Position numbers and translations under genes: made by a program. From positions 1 through 34,409 of the forward strand of contig NZ_WQNH01000048.1 of assembly GCF_009812055.1 (NCBI RefSeq): a DNA stretch of 34,409 nt, read 5' to 3'. This document shows positions 1-8,157 of this stretch, one piece after another. The DNA comes from Chelativorans xinjiangensis (GTDB taxonomy: Bacteria > Pseudomonadota > Alphaproteobacteria > Rhizobiales > Rhizobiaceae). The notes under the pieces were generated by a model that was given only the letters and a program-made list of their open reading frames with translations, made no database searches and was not told the origin of the DNA. Every line of letters begins with the position of its first letter. Position 1 is the stretch's first letter.

Positions 1-366
1 GGCGCTGCCGTGAAGAACCTGTCCCATAGTGCATCCTTCCATTCCTGGGAAAACAATGCACCATCAAAATGCGGGATCAAACAACTAGGTTCTACCATGG
101 AAAAGGACGCCGGACCGATCGCCGCCAACACGAGGCGCTCCAAAGTTCGGGCTCCGGGCCAACGCTGGGCGCTCCCTCGTTCCGTGAAATTGAACGAGCT
201 TCCCTTTCGGAACGTTCAAGCTGCATCGGCAATATGGCTCCTTCGGAGGTGGACCTCGGCTCAGAGGTCGGCTGTCGAGGGAGCAATCCGGATCGCTAAA
301 GGTCATAAATGGGCTCACAGTGATCTTAGATGAGGCGCATCGCTGTTAAGACAACAGGAGGTAACG
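1..366. other. No supportable gene
   Basis: Short overlapping reading frames occur on both strands here, but none resembles a family I recognise and none has a convincing ribosome-binding site. The last bases before 367 (aggaggta at about 357-364) are the Shine-Dalgarno of the following NTF2-like gene. Confidence 0.5.
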
Positions 367-807
367 ATGGCTGCACAACAGGCGATTGACGAGGCTCAGA
401 TTCGGCAGCGAATCGACAAATTGGTTGCGGCGATTCGCGCCATGGATCTCGAAGGTATGAAGTCGATTTACGCTCCGGACATCGTGTCATTCGATATCGT
501 ACCGCCGCTGCAGCACGTGGGAGCAAAGGCAAAATGGAAAAACTGGGTAGACGCGTTCGCGATGTACAAGCATCCGCTGGGCTACGAAATTCGCAACCTC
601 AAGATCACCTTGGGCGATGACTTGGCATTCGGGCACAGCCTCAATCGGATCAGCGGCACGCTGAAGAATGGGAACAGCAGCGATTTCTGGGCCCGATGGA
701 CAACCTGCTTTCGAAAGATCGATGGTAACTAGCTGATTGCGCACGACTAGGTCTCGGTGCCCGTCGATTTTGAGAGCGGCGGAGCGTTGCTGAACCTCGA
801 GCCCTGA
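367..807 (+). pseudogene. NTF2-like (SnoaL-fold) protein, broken by two amber codons
   Basis: The frame opens with ATG behind a strong AGGAGG site and encodes an NTF2-like/SnoaL-type domain, a small cone-shaped fold of ketosteroid-isomerase-like enzymes and binding proteins. A TAG at 730-732 stops it after 121 residues, within the last beta strands. Reading through, the same frame continues in family-like fashion (LIAHD, a second TAG at 748-750, then VSVPVDFESGG) and ends at a normal TGA at 805-807. From my memory of the family the two TAG codons sit where Trp and Gln are usual, so each is one base change from sense (TGG, CAG). I read this as a recently inactivated gene. Suppression of the stops is the less likely alternative. 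Its substrate is unknown. Confidence 0.75.
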
Positions 808-1357
808 CAGCTTGGCGATCTTGAGTGAGGCCCGCGCTGGCAGGCCTTGGATCGCTCGGGCCGTCCAGCCCTGGGGGAGCTCAGCTACGTGCACCAGACT
901 AAATTGGGCGGTTAGTTTGTTACCCTTGGGCTGGTTTACCGCAAAGCCAGCTCTCGAAGCACAGAGCCAACATAAGCGAGTAATGTGCTGACCGGCAGCA
1001 AAGGGTCGGAACTTCCGGTTCCTTTTTGCCGCGGTAAGGTGGTCAGCGGAACGACCGCTTGTTGCTAACTTCATCTTGAAAGCGGACGGGCAGCTTCCGG
1101 CTCCCGAACCGCTGGCGAGCTCCAATTTCAGATTCTGTCCAACAGCAATGCGCCCAGAACTGAGTAGAGGCAAAGCCGGCTCTCAACCCCGTAGCTGCCG
1201 TCTGCCCTCCAGCCACCATAGCCAGCCACCACCGCGCCTTTCGCCATCACTGCGTCTCCGGTACAGTTGGCGGCTTGGACTCTCCGGTGGCTGCCATGCA
1301 AAACTAAACAACAGACCGGAAAGCCTCGACCGGCCGCCGCACAGGACGTTTGGAACG
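808..1357. other. Intergenic stretch, no supportable gene
   Basis: A long minus-strand frame crosses 487-1173 but runs antisense through the NTF2-like gene and resembles no family, so I did not call it. The stretch carries one copy of a degenerate dispersed repeat at 1081-1098 and the leader of the TRAP binding protein gene. I see no clear promoter. Confidence 0.5.
1081..1098 (-). repeat. Dispersed intergenic repeat, copy 1
   Basis: The minus strand reads GGAAGCTGCCCGTCCGCT. Related words occur at 4464, 6191 and 14287 on the plus strand, all between genes. Only the core is shared in this copy. Confidence 0.4.
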
Positions 1358-2449
1358 ATGGCGAAGTTTTCCAACATCATTGGGGCTCTTGGCGGGCTCG
1401 CTCTCGCTCTCTGGCTTGCAGCAGGTCCGGCGGCCGGTCAGGAGGAAGTCCTGCGCTGGCGCATGAACAGTCTGCTCTACCCGAAGCTCTTTGGCGAAGC
1501 CGGAGAACGATTTGCCGAGACGGTGCGGCGATTGTCGGGCGGCAGCTTCGTCATCGAGGTTCACGATCGGCTCGTGCTCGACCAGGATACCTTCGGCGCC
1601 TTGGAATCCGGCCTGATCGACGCGGTGTGGGGGTCGGCGGGCCATCACCACCGCGAGGATCCGGCGCTGACGATTTTCACTGGCTTCCCCTTCGGTCCCG
1701 ATCCGGCGAGCTTCACGGCTTGGATGCAAGTGGGCGGCGGCGCCGAGGCGCTGCAGGCGATCTATGCCCGCCACGGTATGAAGAGCCTCTATTGCGGCAT
1801 CCTGCCAGCGGAAGGCGGAGGCTGGTTCCTCGAGCCGATCGAGGGCATTGAGGACCTGGAGGGACTGGCAATGCGCAGCTTTGGCTACGGCGCCCGGGTG
1901 CTGCGAAAGCTGGGTGTCATTACCTACGAGCTGCCGGGTCAAGAGATCCGCCCAGCGTTCGAGACCGGCCTAATCGGCGCGGCTGAATTCTCTCTGCCGT
2001 CGATAGATGCCGATCTCGGGATCGCCGAGATTGCCAAACACCTCTACTTTCCCGGCTGGCAGCAGCCTGTCACCTCGCTCGAGATTCTGATGCCGGAGCG
2101 GAGCTGGGCGTCGCTCTCAGATCACCATAAGACGGTGCTCGAGGCGGCCTGCGGCGATACCCTGTCATGGACCGCATCCGAGGCGGTCATGCGGCAGGTC
2201 GACGCTCTTGCTCGTTTCCGGGCCATGGGTGTCAAGTTCCACCATTGGCCCGACGACGTGCTCCTCGAACTGCGCCAGGCTTGGGATGAGGTGATCGCGG
2301 AGGAAACCGCTGGCGACCCGCTGCTCGCGAAAGCCTGGAGTGAGTACCTTCGCTTCCGCGACGGCTATGCCGGATGGCAGTCACGTGCCTACGCCGACTG
2401 GGCCGGCTCAGCCTGGCATGCCGGCGAGTCTGAGCCCATCGAGGACTAG
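1358..2449 (+). CDS. Orphan TRAP transporter substrate-binding protein (DctP family)
   Basis: This 363-residue protein would be secreted and would bind a carboxylate-type solute for a TRAP transporter. A signal peptide spans about residues 1-27 (hydrophobic GALGGLALALWLAAG, then AAGQ). The mature part has the DctP pattern: an early LRWRMNS strand, a FAETVRRLSGGSF segment and a central block of aromatic and acidic residues. An upstream start at 1076 is possible in frame, but it would put 94 unlikely residues before an obvious signal peptide, so I chose the ATG at 1358. No DctQ or DctM gene lies beside it, so it either shares membrane subunits encoded elsewhere or acts as a sensor-type binding protein. 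It converges with, and overlaps by 42 bp, the regulator gene that follows. The ligand is unknown. Confidence 0.75.
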   Translation: MAKFSNIIGALGGLALALWLAAGPAAGQEEVLRWRMNSLLYPKLFGEAGERFAETVRRLSGGSFVIEVHDRLVLDQDTFGALESGLIDAVWGSAGHHHREDPALTIFTGFPFGPDPASFTAWMQVGGGAEALQAIYARHGMKSLYCGILPAEGGGWFLEPIEGIEDLEGLAMRSFGYGARVLRKLGVITYELPGQEIRPAFETGLIGAAEFSLPSIDADLGIAEIAKHLYFPGWQQPVTSLEILMPERSWASLSDHHKTVLEAACGDTLSWTASEAVMRQVDALARFRAMGVKFHHWPDDVLLELRQAWDEVIAEETAGDPLLAKAWSEYLRFRDGYAGWQSRAYADWAGSAWHAGESEPIED

Positions 2450-3640
2450 AGCGAGACCTGTTTCGTCGGCAAAGCCGTCGAAGGATTGTGCCACGGCTGA
2501 GACGCTGTACTCGGACCGGCGCCCCTGCGCAGCCCTTACCACGCCCGCCGCCTCATCAGTCCGGCCGGCATGGGCAAGGCTCGCTGCGAAGAGCCATCCC
2601 GGCCACCACCGCGCATTGGCAAAAGTCCCCGCGCCATAGAGTGGGCCGAGCTTTTCCGCTGCGCGGGCCGGCTCGCCCGCGAGCAGATAGCTGAGGCCGG
2701 CGACCTGGCGGTGCCAGTCGGGGGGATTCGAACTCAGGCGCAGGGCCTGCTCGATCATGCCGACCGCATCCTTCGAGCGGCCCGTCAGGGCCAGCGCCTG
2801 GGCCAGCACCGCCATGTTGTCAGCATCGCCGGGGTCGATGGCAGCCGCCGCACGAGCGCTTGCCAGCGCGTCGACAGGTGAGCGCAGCTCTCTGAAAGGC
2901 GCAAGCAGCCGCATCTCCGCGAGCAGCCGGTGAGAGCGATCGCTTCCGCCGAACGCCACGGAACGTTCCACCAGTTCGAGCGCCCGTTCCATCTCGCGCC
3001 GGCCGCCTCCCCAGGCGAGGTGCTGGACTTCCAGCCAATAGGTGAGCCCCAGGCTCGCTAGCGCGTCCGGATTTTCGGGGTCCCCGGCGACAACCTGCTC
3101 GAGCAGACGCCTTGCACGCTCGTTGTCCTCGCGCCGGCGCCAGTCGCGTGCCTCCAGCAGTGCCTCCGCCTGCTGCATGGCCGAGACGGTGACATCGGGC
3201 GCCGCCTCGATCGCGATGCGCGGCGTTGCCCACCAGAGGCTGCCAGCAACCAGCAGCAATCCCGCGGCCAAGCCGCCGGCCCAAACCATCCGGGGACTCG
3301 AGGTTCGTCGCACCGGCAACTCCGGCCCCGGTTCGGAATCCAACAGCATGTATCCCCGCCGCGGCACCGTGCGCAGCAATTTGGCCCCATCCGGGCCGAG
3401 TACGCGCCGGATATCACTCACGCAATGGGCAAGAGAATCATCGGAAACGAACACGTCCGGCCAGATCTCGCGGACGAGGTCGTCCTTGCTTACCAGCCTC
3501 CCACGCCGCTCGCACAGGACCTCGAGCGCCCGATAGGACTTCGGCCGGAGGAAACGCTCACAACCCGTTCCGTCCTCGAGGCAGCCGCGCACCCGGTTAA
3601 GGACAAAACCGCCGAAGCGAATCCTGTGTGGATCATCCAT
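2408..3640 (-). CDS. CadC-like transmembrane regulator: winged helix plus TPR-like domain
   Basis: The roughly 410-residue product begins with an OmpR/PhoB-type winged-helix DNA-binding domain (about residues 1-105; motifs RPKSYRALEVLCERRGRLVS and TVPRRGYML). One membrane segment follows at about 120-140 (WAGGLAAGLLLVAGSLWWA). The C-terminal part is alpha-helical and Ala/Leu/Arg-rich, with repeats such as DPENPDALASLGLTYW that look like TPRs. This layout is that of CadC/ToxR-like one-component regulators, where the outer domain senses a signal or partner. An ATG six codons further upstream (3658) is also possible. I prefer 3640, where similarity to the winged helix starts. It is divergent from the DUF6647-like gene across about 130 bp and may control it. 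Its tail overlaps the TRAP binding protein gene. Confidence 0.75.
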   Translation of the reverse strand: MDDPHRIRFGGFVLNRVRGCLEDGTGCERFLRPKSYRALEVLCERRGRLVSKDDLVREIWPDVFVSDDSLAHCVSDIRRVLGPDGAKLLRTVPRRGYMLLDSEPGPELPVRRTSSPRMVWAGGLAAGLLLVAGSLWWATPRIAIEAAPDVTVSAMQQAEALLEARDWRRREDNERARRLLEQVVAGDPENPDALASLGLTYWLEVQHLAWGGGRREMERALELVERSVAFGGSDRSHRLLAEMRLLAPFRELRSPVDALASARAAAAIDPGDADNMAVLAQALALTGRSKDAVGMIEQALRLSSNPPDWHRQVAGLSYLLAGEPARAAEKLGPLYGAGTFANARWWPGWLFAASLAHAGRTDEAAGVVRAAQGRRSEYSVSAVAQSFDGFADETGLALVLDGLRLAGMPG

Positions 3641-3768
3641 GCCGGGCTCCGAGGCCATATTTCCCGTATTTGTAGCACAATTTCAGCCGTCTTTCAGGGT
3701 TCTTTCGATACTTCGCGCGCCGCTCGGCTGATCCTCGTCGATGGACAACCATCCGAGAAAGAAGCGCA

Positions 3769-4272
3769 ATGCACATCTCCGCCCTGAGATCCGCCGTCGT
3801 CGCGCTGTGCCTCGGTGCCGCTGCCTCGGTCGCAGCCGCCGAGACCCAGGATCCGCCTCCTTTGCTCGACACAATCGAGCTGTGGCTCGTGGCGAATTTC
3901 GGCCTGACGCCGGCGGCCGAGGCGCCCGACCTCGCGACTGTCCCGGCCTCCAGGCTTGTCGAGATCCGCTACGGCGCCGCAAGTCAAGTTTCACCCGGCG
4001 AAGTGGTGGCAGCCTACGACGAAGCCAGCCGCATCATCTATTTCACCGAAGGCTGGACCGGACGCACCCCGGCCCAGCTCTCGGTGCTGGTGCACGAGAT
4101 GGTTCACCACCTGCAGGGGTCTGCCAATATGCGCTTCGCCTGTCCAGCAGAGCGCGAAGTGCTCGCCTACCAGGCGCAGGATGCTTGGCTACAGCTGTTC
4201 GGCATGGACTTGGAGAGCACGTTCGGCATCGACCCTGCAATGTTGCTCGTCGCTACCGTCTGCACGCATTGA
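3769..4272 (+). CDS. DUF6647-like exported protein with HExxH zinc motif
   Basis: A 167-residue protein with an N-terminal signal peptide (about residues 1-25, ending AAAE). The motif HEMVHHLQ at about 109-116 is a classic HExxH metalloprotease signature. An acidic residue in the following AEREVLAYQAQ helix (about 128-130) could be the third zinc ligand, as in gluzincin-like small proteases. Cysteines at about 125 and 165 could form a disulphide. The length and the HEMVHHLQ plus EREAYQ pattern fit what I recall as DUF6647. Whether it is an active peptidase is unknown. It is transcribed away from the CadC-like regulator, which suggests a sensor-effector pair acting at the envelope. Confidence 0.7.
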   Translation: MHISALRSAVVALCLGAAASVAAAETQDPPPLLDTIELWLVANFGLTPAAEAPDLATVPASRLVEIRYGAASQVSPGEVVAAYDEASRIIYFTEGWTGRTPAQLSVLVHEMVHHLQGSANMRFACPAEREVLAYQAQDAWLQLFGMDLESTFGIDPAMLLVATVCTH

Positions 4273-4561
4273 CGCGGCTCAGGGGTCGAACGCCGCGCTC
4301 GCGCAACGCCGCACCATCCCGATGAACGTTCCGTCGCGAATGTCGGCTCACGGCAGAGTGCGCCTTTCGCGGCAAGCGTGCGGATGTCTGTAGCGGGTTC
4401 GTTCGAGGGTTAGATCACGTCGATGCGGGGCCTGAAGGTCCGCTTCTGAAAATCCGAGCCTCAAAGCTGCCGGTCCGCTCCGGCCCCCCAAACGGCACAA
4501 CCATTTACGGCTCCACCGGGGTGGATTTCAGACCTTCGTGTGCAATGAGATTGAAGACCGT
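4273..4561. other. Intergenic, no gene seen
   Basis: No reading frame here looks like a known protein. The stretch contains a dispersed-repeat copy at 4462-4494 followed by C- and G-rich sequence. Confidence 0.5.
4462..4494 (+). repeat. Dispersed intergenic repeat, copy 2
   Basis: The copy starts AAGCTGCCGGTCCGCT and continues into CGGCCCCCCAAAC. The copy at 6191 shares both the first word and the CGGCCCCCCAAAC end, so the two are clearly related. Confidence 0.5.
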
Positions 4562-5217
4562 CTACGAGCCCAGGGCCATTGAGCGCAGGCGATGCGCGAG
4601 ATGATCGATTGCCAGTGTGGCGCTCGGGGTGAGCGTATTGGACCGGTGAAGACGGATTTCGGCGCCCGGCAGCGGCGGCACATACTGGCCGGCGGGGACG
4701 CTTCGTAGGCCAGGCGCAAGCATGCGGCCTTTGACGACGGTCACCGCCAGGCCGTGCTCAACAATTGCCTCCACGGCAGCAAGACTCGGGCTGATATAGG
4801 CCAATCGCCACGGCCGGCCTGCCCCATTGAGCGCCCGAACCGCCCAAGCGCGAAACAAGCAGTCGGGATTCGACAAGGCGACAGGTAGAGGTTCAAGTTC
4901 CTCCACAGCCTGACCGGCCGCTGCTGCCCAAATCACCCTTTTCGCGGCATATCAACTCGCCCTCGATCGCACCCTCCGGATGCATGGCGATGACCGCATC
5001 GAACGTTAGGCCAAGCTTCTTCAAGAGCCGAGAGGTGAGGCCGATCTCCATCTCGATCTGCACGAGAGGAAATCGTTCAGCGACATCGGCAAGAAGGCGC
5101 GGCAGGACCCTGGTGCCGTAGTCCTCCATGACGCCGATGCGAATGCGTCCGGCGACCTTCTGGTTGGAAAGGCGCGCAATTGCTTGCTCGCTGAAAGCGA
5201 GAATGCGACGTGCGTCT
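4562..5217 (-). pseudogene. LysR-type regulator remnant, no DNA-binding domain, frameshifted
   Basis: The minus strand encodes the effector-binding half of a LysR-type transcriptional regulator. A linker (ARRILAFSEQAIARLSNQ) leads into GRIRIGVMEDYGTRVLPRLL and a periplasmic-binding-like domain. Near 4940 a run of G residues appears to carry one extra base: reading up to CREK and then shifting to VIWAAAAGQAVEEL restores the family sequence through to a normal C-terminus at 4562. Upstream of about 5217 the frame meets a stop and the similarity ends. The winged helix-turn-helix (about 60-90 residues) is therefore missing, replaced by an integrase fragment on the other strand. The gene is dead through both truncation and frameshift. 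Its former target is not inferable. Confidence 0.8.
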
Positions 5218-5352
5218 ATCAGAACTTATGGCCGACGCTCGAGCAAGTTTGCTCGCATGGCTCGATCGGCGTGGCGGAACAATCGACGATTATGCCTTTC
5301 CGAGTAGGATCGATCATTCGGCGCATTTGAGCACAAGGCAGTATGCTCACTT
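5218..5352 (+). pseudogene. Tyrosine recombinase (integrase) fragment
   Basis: About 45 codons match, by recollection, the catalytic domain of phage-type tyrosine recombinases of the kind common in rhizobia: a LLAWLDRRGGTIDDYAFPSR segment then HLSTRQYAHL, which normally precedes the HSLRR catalytic box. Everything after QYAHL is replaced by an unrelated deacylase sequence in the same frame, so the catalytic residues are absent. The reading frame can be opened from the ATG at 5210. It begins where the LysR remnant breaks off, so one recombination event probably joined three unrelated genes here. Confidence 0.65.
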
Positions 5353-5881
5353 AGCCGGCATGGATGTGCCCGAGGTCAAGGCGATGGTGGATCTCTATCC
5401 CGTCGGCCAGATTTTCGACAACCATGTATATCCCGGCGTCCTGCACAACGCGTTCATGGACGTTGGCATCCCGTCCTTTACCCCGAAGATCGGCGCTGCG
5501 CGCGTGCTAGACCTTGAGATGATCTCGCTGTTTGTGGAAGGCACGATGAACGTCCTCAAGCATCATGGCATCGTTTCCGGGCCGATGGGGCGCACGGGCA
5601 AGGACGTGCGCGTATTCGTCGGCAACAGTGCGTTTCCGATCCTCGCCACCGTGGGCGGCATTGTCGAGCATCTTGTCAAGCTCAACGACAAGGTCGAAGC
5701 CGGACAAAAGGTGGCCGTTCAGCGCAATAGCCTCGGCGAAGTGGTTGCGGAGTACACAAGCGGCGTGGCCGGAGAAATAACGGGTCAGCGCAGCGATGCA
5801 ATGTCCGAGCCTGGCAATCCCTTGGTGTTTATCCTTTTCAATAGGCCGACGCCATCGGGCGTTGAAACCTATCCCGAGTAG
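5353..5881 (+). pseudogene. C-terminal piece of a succinylglutamate desuccinylase/aspartoacylase-like protein
   Basis: The remaining 175 or so codons of the chimeric frame resemble the C-terminal part of the M14-like succinylglutamate desuccinylase/aspartoacylase family. The stretch LHNAFMDVGIPSFTPKIG is followed by a beta-hairpin, barrel-like tail (GGIVEHLVKLNDKVEAGQKVAVQ and later GVAGEI). The N-terminal zinc-binding part (HxxE...H) is missing, so the product could not be catalytic. The junction with the integrase fragment lies at about 5350-5358 and keeps the frame open, giving a 223-codon chimera that automated annotation would probably call a single gene. Whether it is expressed is unknown. 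Confidence 0.7.
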
Positions 5882-6394
5882 GTCACCTGTACGTGCGATC
5901 TTCTAGAAAGAATCGTATAGCGAAGTGAACGTTTGCAGCCGTCCTCGGGCGAACTTGACCGCATCCATTGAAAGCAAAGTCGATGCGGCGCCGTGGTGTG
6001 ATCGAAGGGTGGCGTTTCGTTGAGTTGCCCACGTTGGTCGGTGCGGAATGTCTGCCTTAGCTCTAGCGAGCCAACGTCACGTCAGAGTCGGCTTCGAGAC
6101 GTTCCCGCCGCCGAGGCAATGACTGGATCGGGCTCGGTTCGCGACCTCAATCCCAGAAGGCTGAACGTCAGCAATCGCCGTTGCGAACCCGGAAGCTGCC
6201 AGTCTGCTGACGGCCCCCCAAACTCCCAATAGCGCAAACGGCTGTGCATGGAGGGAAGCGGCCGTTTCCTCCGTCGCTACGAGATGTCTGCCTTGCTGAC
6301 GAAGCCCTTCACCTGGCTTGCGCGAATGTCTGCTATCGCTCGGTGGTTTTCCAAGCGGTCAGTTAGCCGGGACTCAAGAGGCGATCAGATTGCG
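5882..6394. other. Intergenic, no gene seen
   Basis: About 510 bases without a supportable gene. It carries a dispersed-repeat copy at 6191-6222. I could not find a promoter or RNA gene. Confidence 0.5.
6191..6222 (+). repeat. Dispersed intergenic repeat, copy 3
   Basis: The copy reads GGAAGCTGCCAGTCTGCT followed by GACGGCCCCCCAAAC, closely matching copy 2 at 4462 at both ends. Confidence 0.5.
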
Positions 6395-6700
6395 CTATGG
6401 CGTGATCCGGTACAAGCGCATCGGCTTGGTCGGTGCGCGTGCTATGATACCTTTCGATTCCAGATCAAGCTGAACCGCTTTCAGCCACCACCCGGCGGTC
6501 TTGCCTTCCGGATACAGCGCTTCGGGCAATTGGGATAACAGGGCGGATTTGGCTTCCGCGATTGTCGAACCTGGCTCTTCATCCGTGAGAACGGACAGCA
6601 GCGCCACCCGCATTGCTTCGTATTTCGCACGCTCAACACGTTCGGTCTTTCCCGGCGTGTTGACGTTCTCGATTTCGATCTTGTCGTTAGTCGCGGACAT
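6395..6700 (-). CDS. DUF6958-like small protein
   Basis: A 101-residue, probably cytoplasmic protein of unknown function. It starts with a charged beta-like stretch (KIEIENVNTPGKTERVERAKYEAMRVALL), followed by a winged-helix-like arrangement ending AGWWLKAVQLDLESKGIIARAPTKPMRLYR. This pattern is what I remember as DUF6958. The C-terminal part reads like a small DNA-binding-type fold, which is inference only. Its start lies 14 bp inside the preceding 46-codon ORF, so it may be the last gene of the TRAP/VOC/RLP/kinase operon, or an unrelated gene that became attached to it. The absence of signal and membrane segments suggests an intracellular role. Confidence 0.65.
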   Translation of the reverse strand: MSATNDKIEIENVNTPGKTERVERAKYEAMRVALLSVLTDEEPGSTIAEAKSALLSQLPEALYPEGKTAGWWLKAVQLDLESKGIIARAPTKPMRLYRITP

Positions 6701-6827
6701 CGAGCACCCCCTCTACATAGTCGATCTTCGGTCGATGAAACCCCATCGCGGCCCAGGCCCCGATCAGGCGGCTGGAGCTGGCTCTTTTGGGTGCTGTCGC
6801 AGACGTAGAAACGGTATAAGAATTCAT
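6687..6827 (-). CDS. Possible 46-residue protein coupled to the kinase gene
   Basis: A short frame starts with an ATG that overlaps the kinase stop codon (ATGA at 6827-6824), the same 4-bp coupling used elsewhere in this window. It ends 14 bp inside the DUF6958-like gene. The peptide has a polar N-terminus, a basic middle (KRASSSRLIGAWAAMGFHRP) and an acidic end. I do not recognise it. It could be a real micro-protein. It could also be the tail of an older gene left after a deletion, because the kinase C-terminus upstream looks extended beyond the usual end. Confidence 0.3.
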   Translation of the reverse strand: MNSYTVSTSATAPKRASSSRLIGAWAAMGFHRPKIDYVEGVLDVRD

Positions 6828-8155
6828 GGATGATGACGCCAAAGGCCCGACGGAGTGGTGGGGGATTTCGTGTTCATCGCAGAGACGAAGCGATCGAAAA
6901 CCGCGTCCGAGCCGACTTGACCGCCCTTGAGCATCAGGCGCATGCCATCCCTCTGCGGCATGTCCGAAGCCGCCACGCAGATCGCCACGCCTGCGTCCAG
7001 CTGTTCCTCGAACGCAAGGCTGCGGAAACCGAGCCGCCGGACGATGATGCTCGACGTGTCGCCGCCGGCCACGCCCAGAGCACACACCGTTTGTCGATCA
7101 AGGATGGCGGCGACCAGGTTCGCCAGTTTGCATGACAGCTCGGCTCCACTGCAGCGGTAATCCTCCGTGGGAGCGAGATGTGCCAGCACGTTTTCTCCGG
7201 CTGCGAGCGCCGCGGCGCAGCTTGCGGCGAACGCGCCGGCCGCGGTCTTATCCGCCAGGTGCCGAGGCTGTATCGGCATGGGCTTGAAGCGGCGTGCGGC
7301 TTTCACTTGGGCGGCTGTGACCTGTGACCGGCTGCCTGCCAGGACGAGGCACAGGCCCTCCGTCCTGCTGCCCTGCGCCGGGGCTGCCACCCCGGGCGGC
7401 CGGAGATCTCCGGAAAGCGCCTCGGCGACGCTGCTGGCACCAACGATCAGCAACGGGCGGCCGTCGCTGCCGCAGCCGCCCAGCGCGGCGCCTATCGTTT
7501 CGAGATGGCCCTGGTCACATGCATCGAACAACATGCGCTTCTTCCCCGCGCGCATGAGCTCGTCGACGTGTGTCTTGAGGGTCGCCCGGCGCTCCTCGAT
7601 CTCCGGCCACGCCAGGAGCAGCAGGTCCTGGAGGCCCTGCCTTGCAAGGTGGATGCGCAGGTCGGCCTCCGCCATCGGCGTGATCGGATGATTGCGCATG
7701 ACCGGGTGTCGGTCGATCCGGTGGATTTGGCCGTCCGGTCCGCTGGCAAAGAGATTACCGAACGCGCAGTAGCGTTCGAGGCTCGGCTGGCCGCCCATGA
7801 CGGCTACCAGCGCGGGATCGAGATGGCGCTCCAGGACCGCGACCGCGGCGCCGATGCTGCCCGTTTCGGGGCTGGAATCAAAGGTGGAGCAGACCTTGTA
7901 GTGAACGATGCGGGGGGACAGGGCCTTCAGCAGCGGCGCCAGCACGTCCATCTGCACGGCGATGGCCTCGGCCGGCAGCGCGCGGAACTCGGTGGCGAGG
8001 CCGACAGCGTCGAGTCCCTCTTCCGCGATCGCAGCCGCATCGGGCGGATCAAGGAACAGCCGAACACGGCGGCCGGCCCGGGCGAGCGTTGCCAGGGTGT
8101 CGGATGCGCCGGTGAAGTCGTCGCCGATGAAGATGTAGTCGACGCCCGCGCCCAC
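6824..8155 (-). CDS. DUF1537 four-carbon-acid-type sugar kinase (OiaK-like), module A
   Basis: The 443-residue protein belongs to the DUF1537 kinases, which phosphorylate sugar acids such as threonate, erythronate and 3-oxo-isoapionate with ATP. The N-terminal substrate domain starts with IFIGDDFTGASDTL (residues 8-21). A central signature IVHYKVCSTFDSSP and IDRHPVMRNHPITP is shared with the second kinase in this window. The C-terminal nucleotide-binding domain has AGGDTSS and LKGGQVG. The start lies only 2 bp after the RLP gene stop, so the two are surely co-translated. The last 15 or so residues (NTKSPTTPSGLWRHHP) look like an extension beyond the family end. By analogy with OiaK it should phosphorylate a branched or oxo sugar acid to feed the RLP. 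The exact substrate is not known. Confidence 0.85.
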   Translation of the reverse strand: MGAGVDYIFIGDDFTGASDTLATLARAGRRVRLFLDPPDAAAIAEEGLDAVGLATEFRALPAEAIAVQMDVLAPLLKALSPRIVHYKVCSTFDSSPETGSIGAAVAVLERHLDPALVAVMGGQPSLERYCAFGNLFASGPDGQIHRIDRHPVMRNHPITPMAEADLRIHLARQGLQDLLLLAWPEIEERRATLKTHVDELMRAGKKRMLFDACDQGHLETIGAALGGCGSDGRPLLIVGASSVAEALSGDLRPPGVAAPAQGSRTEGLCLVLAGSRSQVTAAQVKAARRFKPMPIQPRHLADKTAAGAFAASCAAALAAGENVLAHLAPTEDYRCSGAELSCKLANLVAAILDRQTVCALGVAGGDTSSIIVRRLGFRSLAFEEQLDAGVAICVAASDMPQRDGMRLMLKGGQVGSDAVFDRFVSAMNTKSPTTPSGLWRHHP

Positions 8156-8157
8156 CG

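Noticed and set aside
487-1173. A 228-codon minus-strand frame over the NTF2-like gene and the following gap
   Set aside because: It is antisense to a recognisable gene over its first part, its translation matches no family I know, and no good ribosome site is seen.
5882-6394. A tRNA gene as attachment site next to the integrase fragment
   Set aside because: I looked for a cloverleaf or a T-arm GGTTCGAATCC-like word and found none on either strand.
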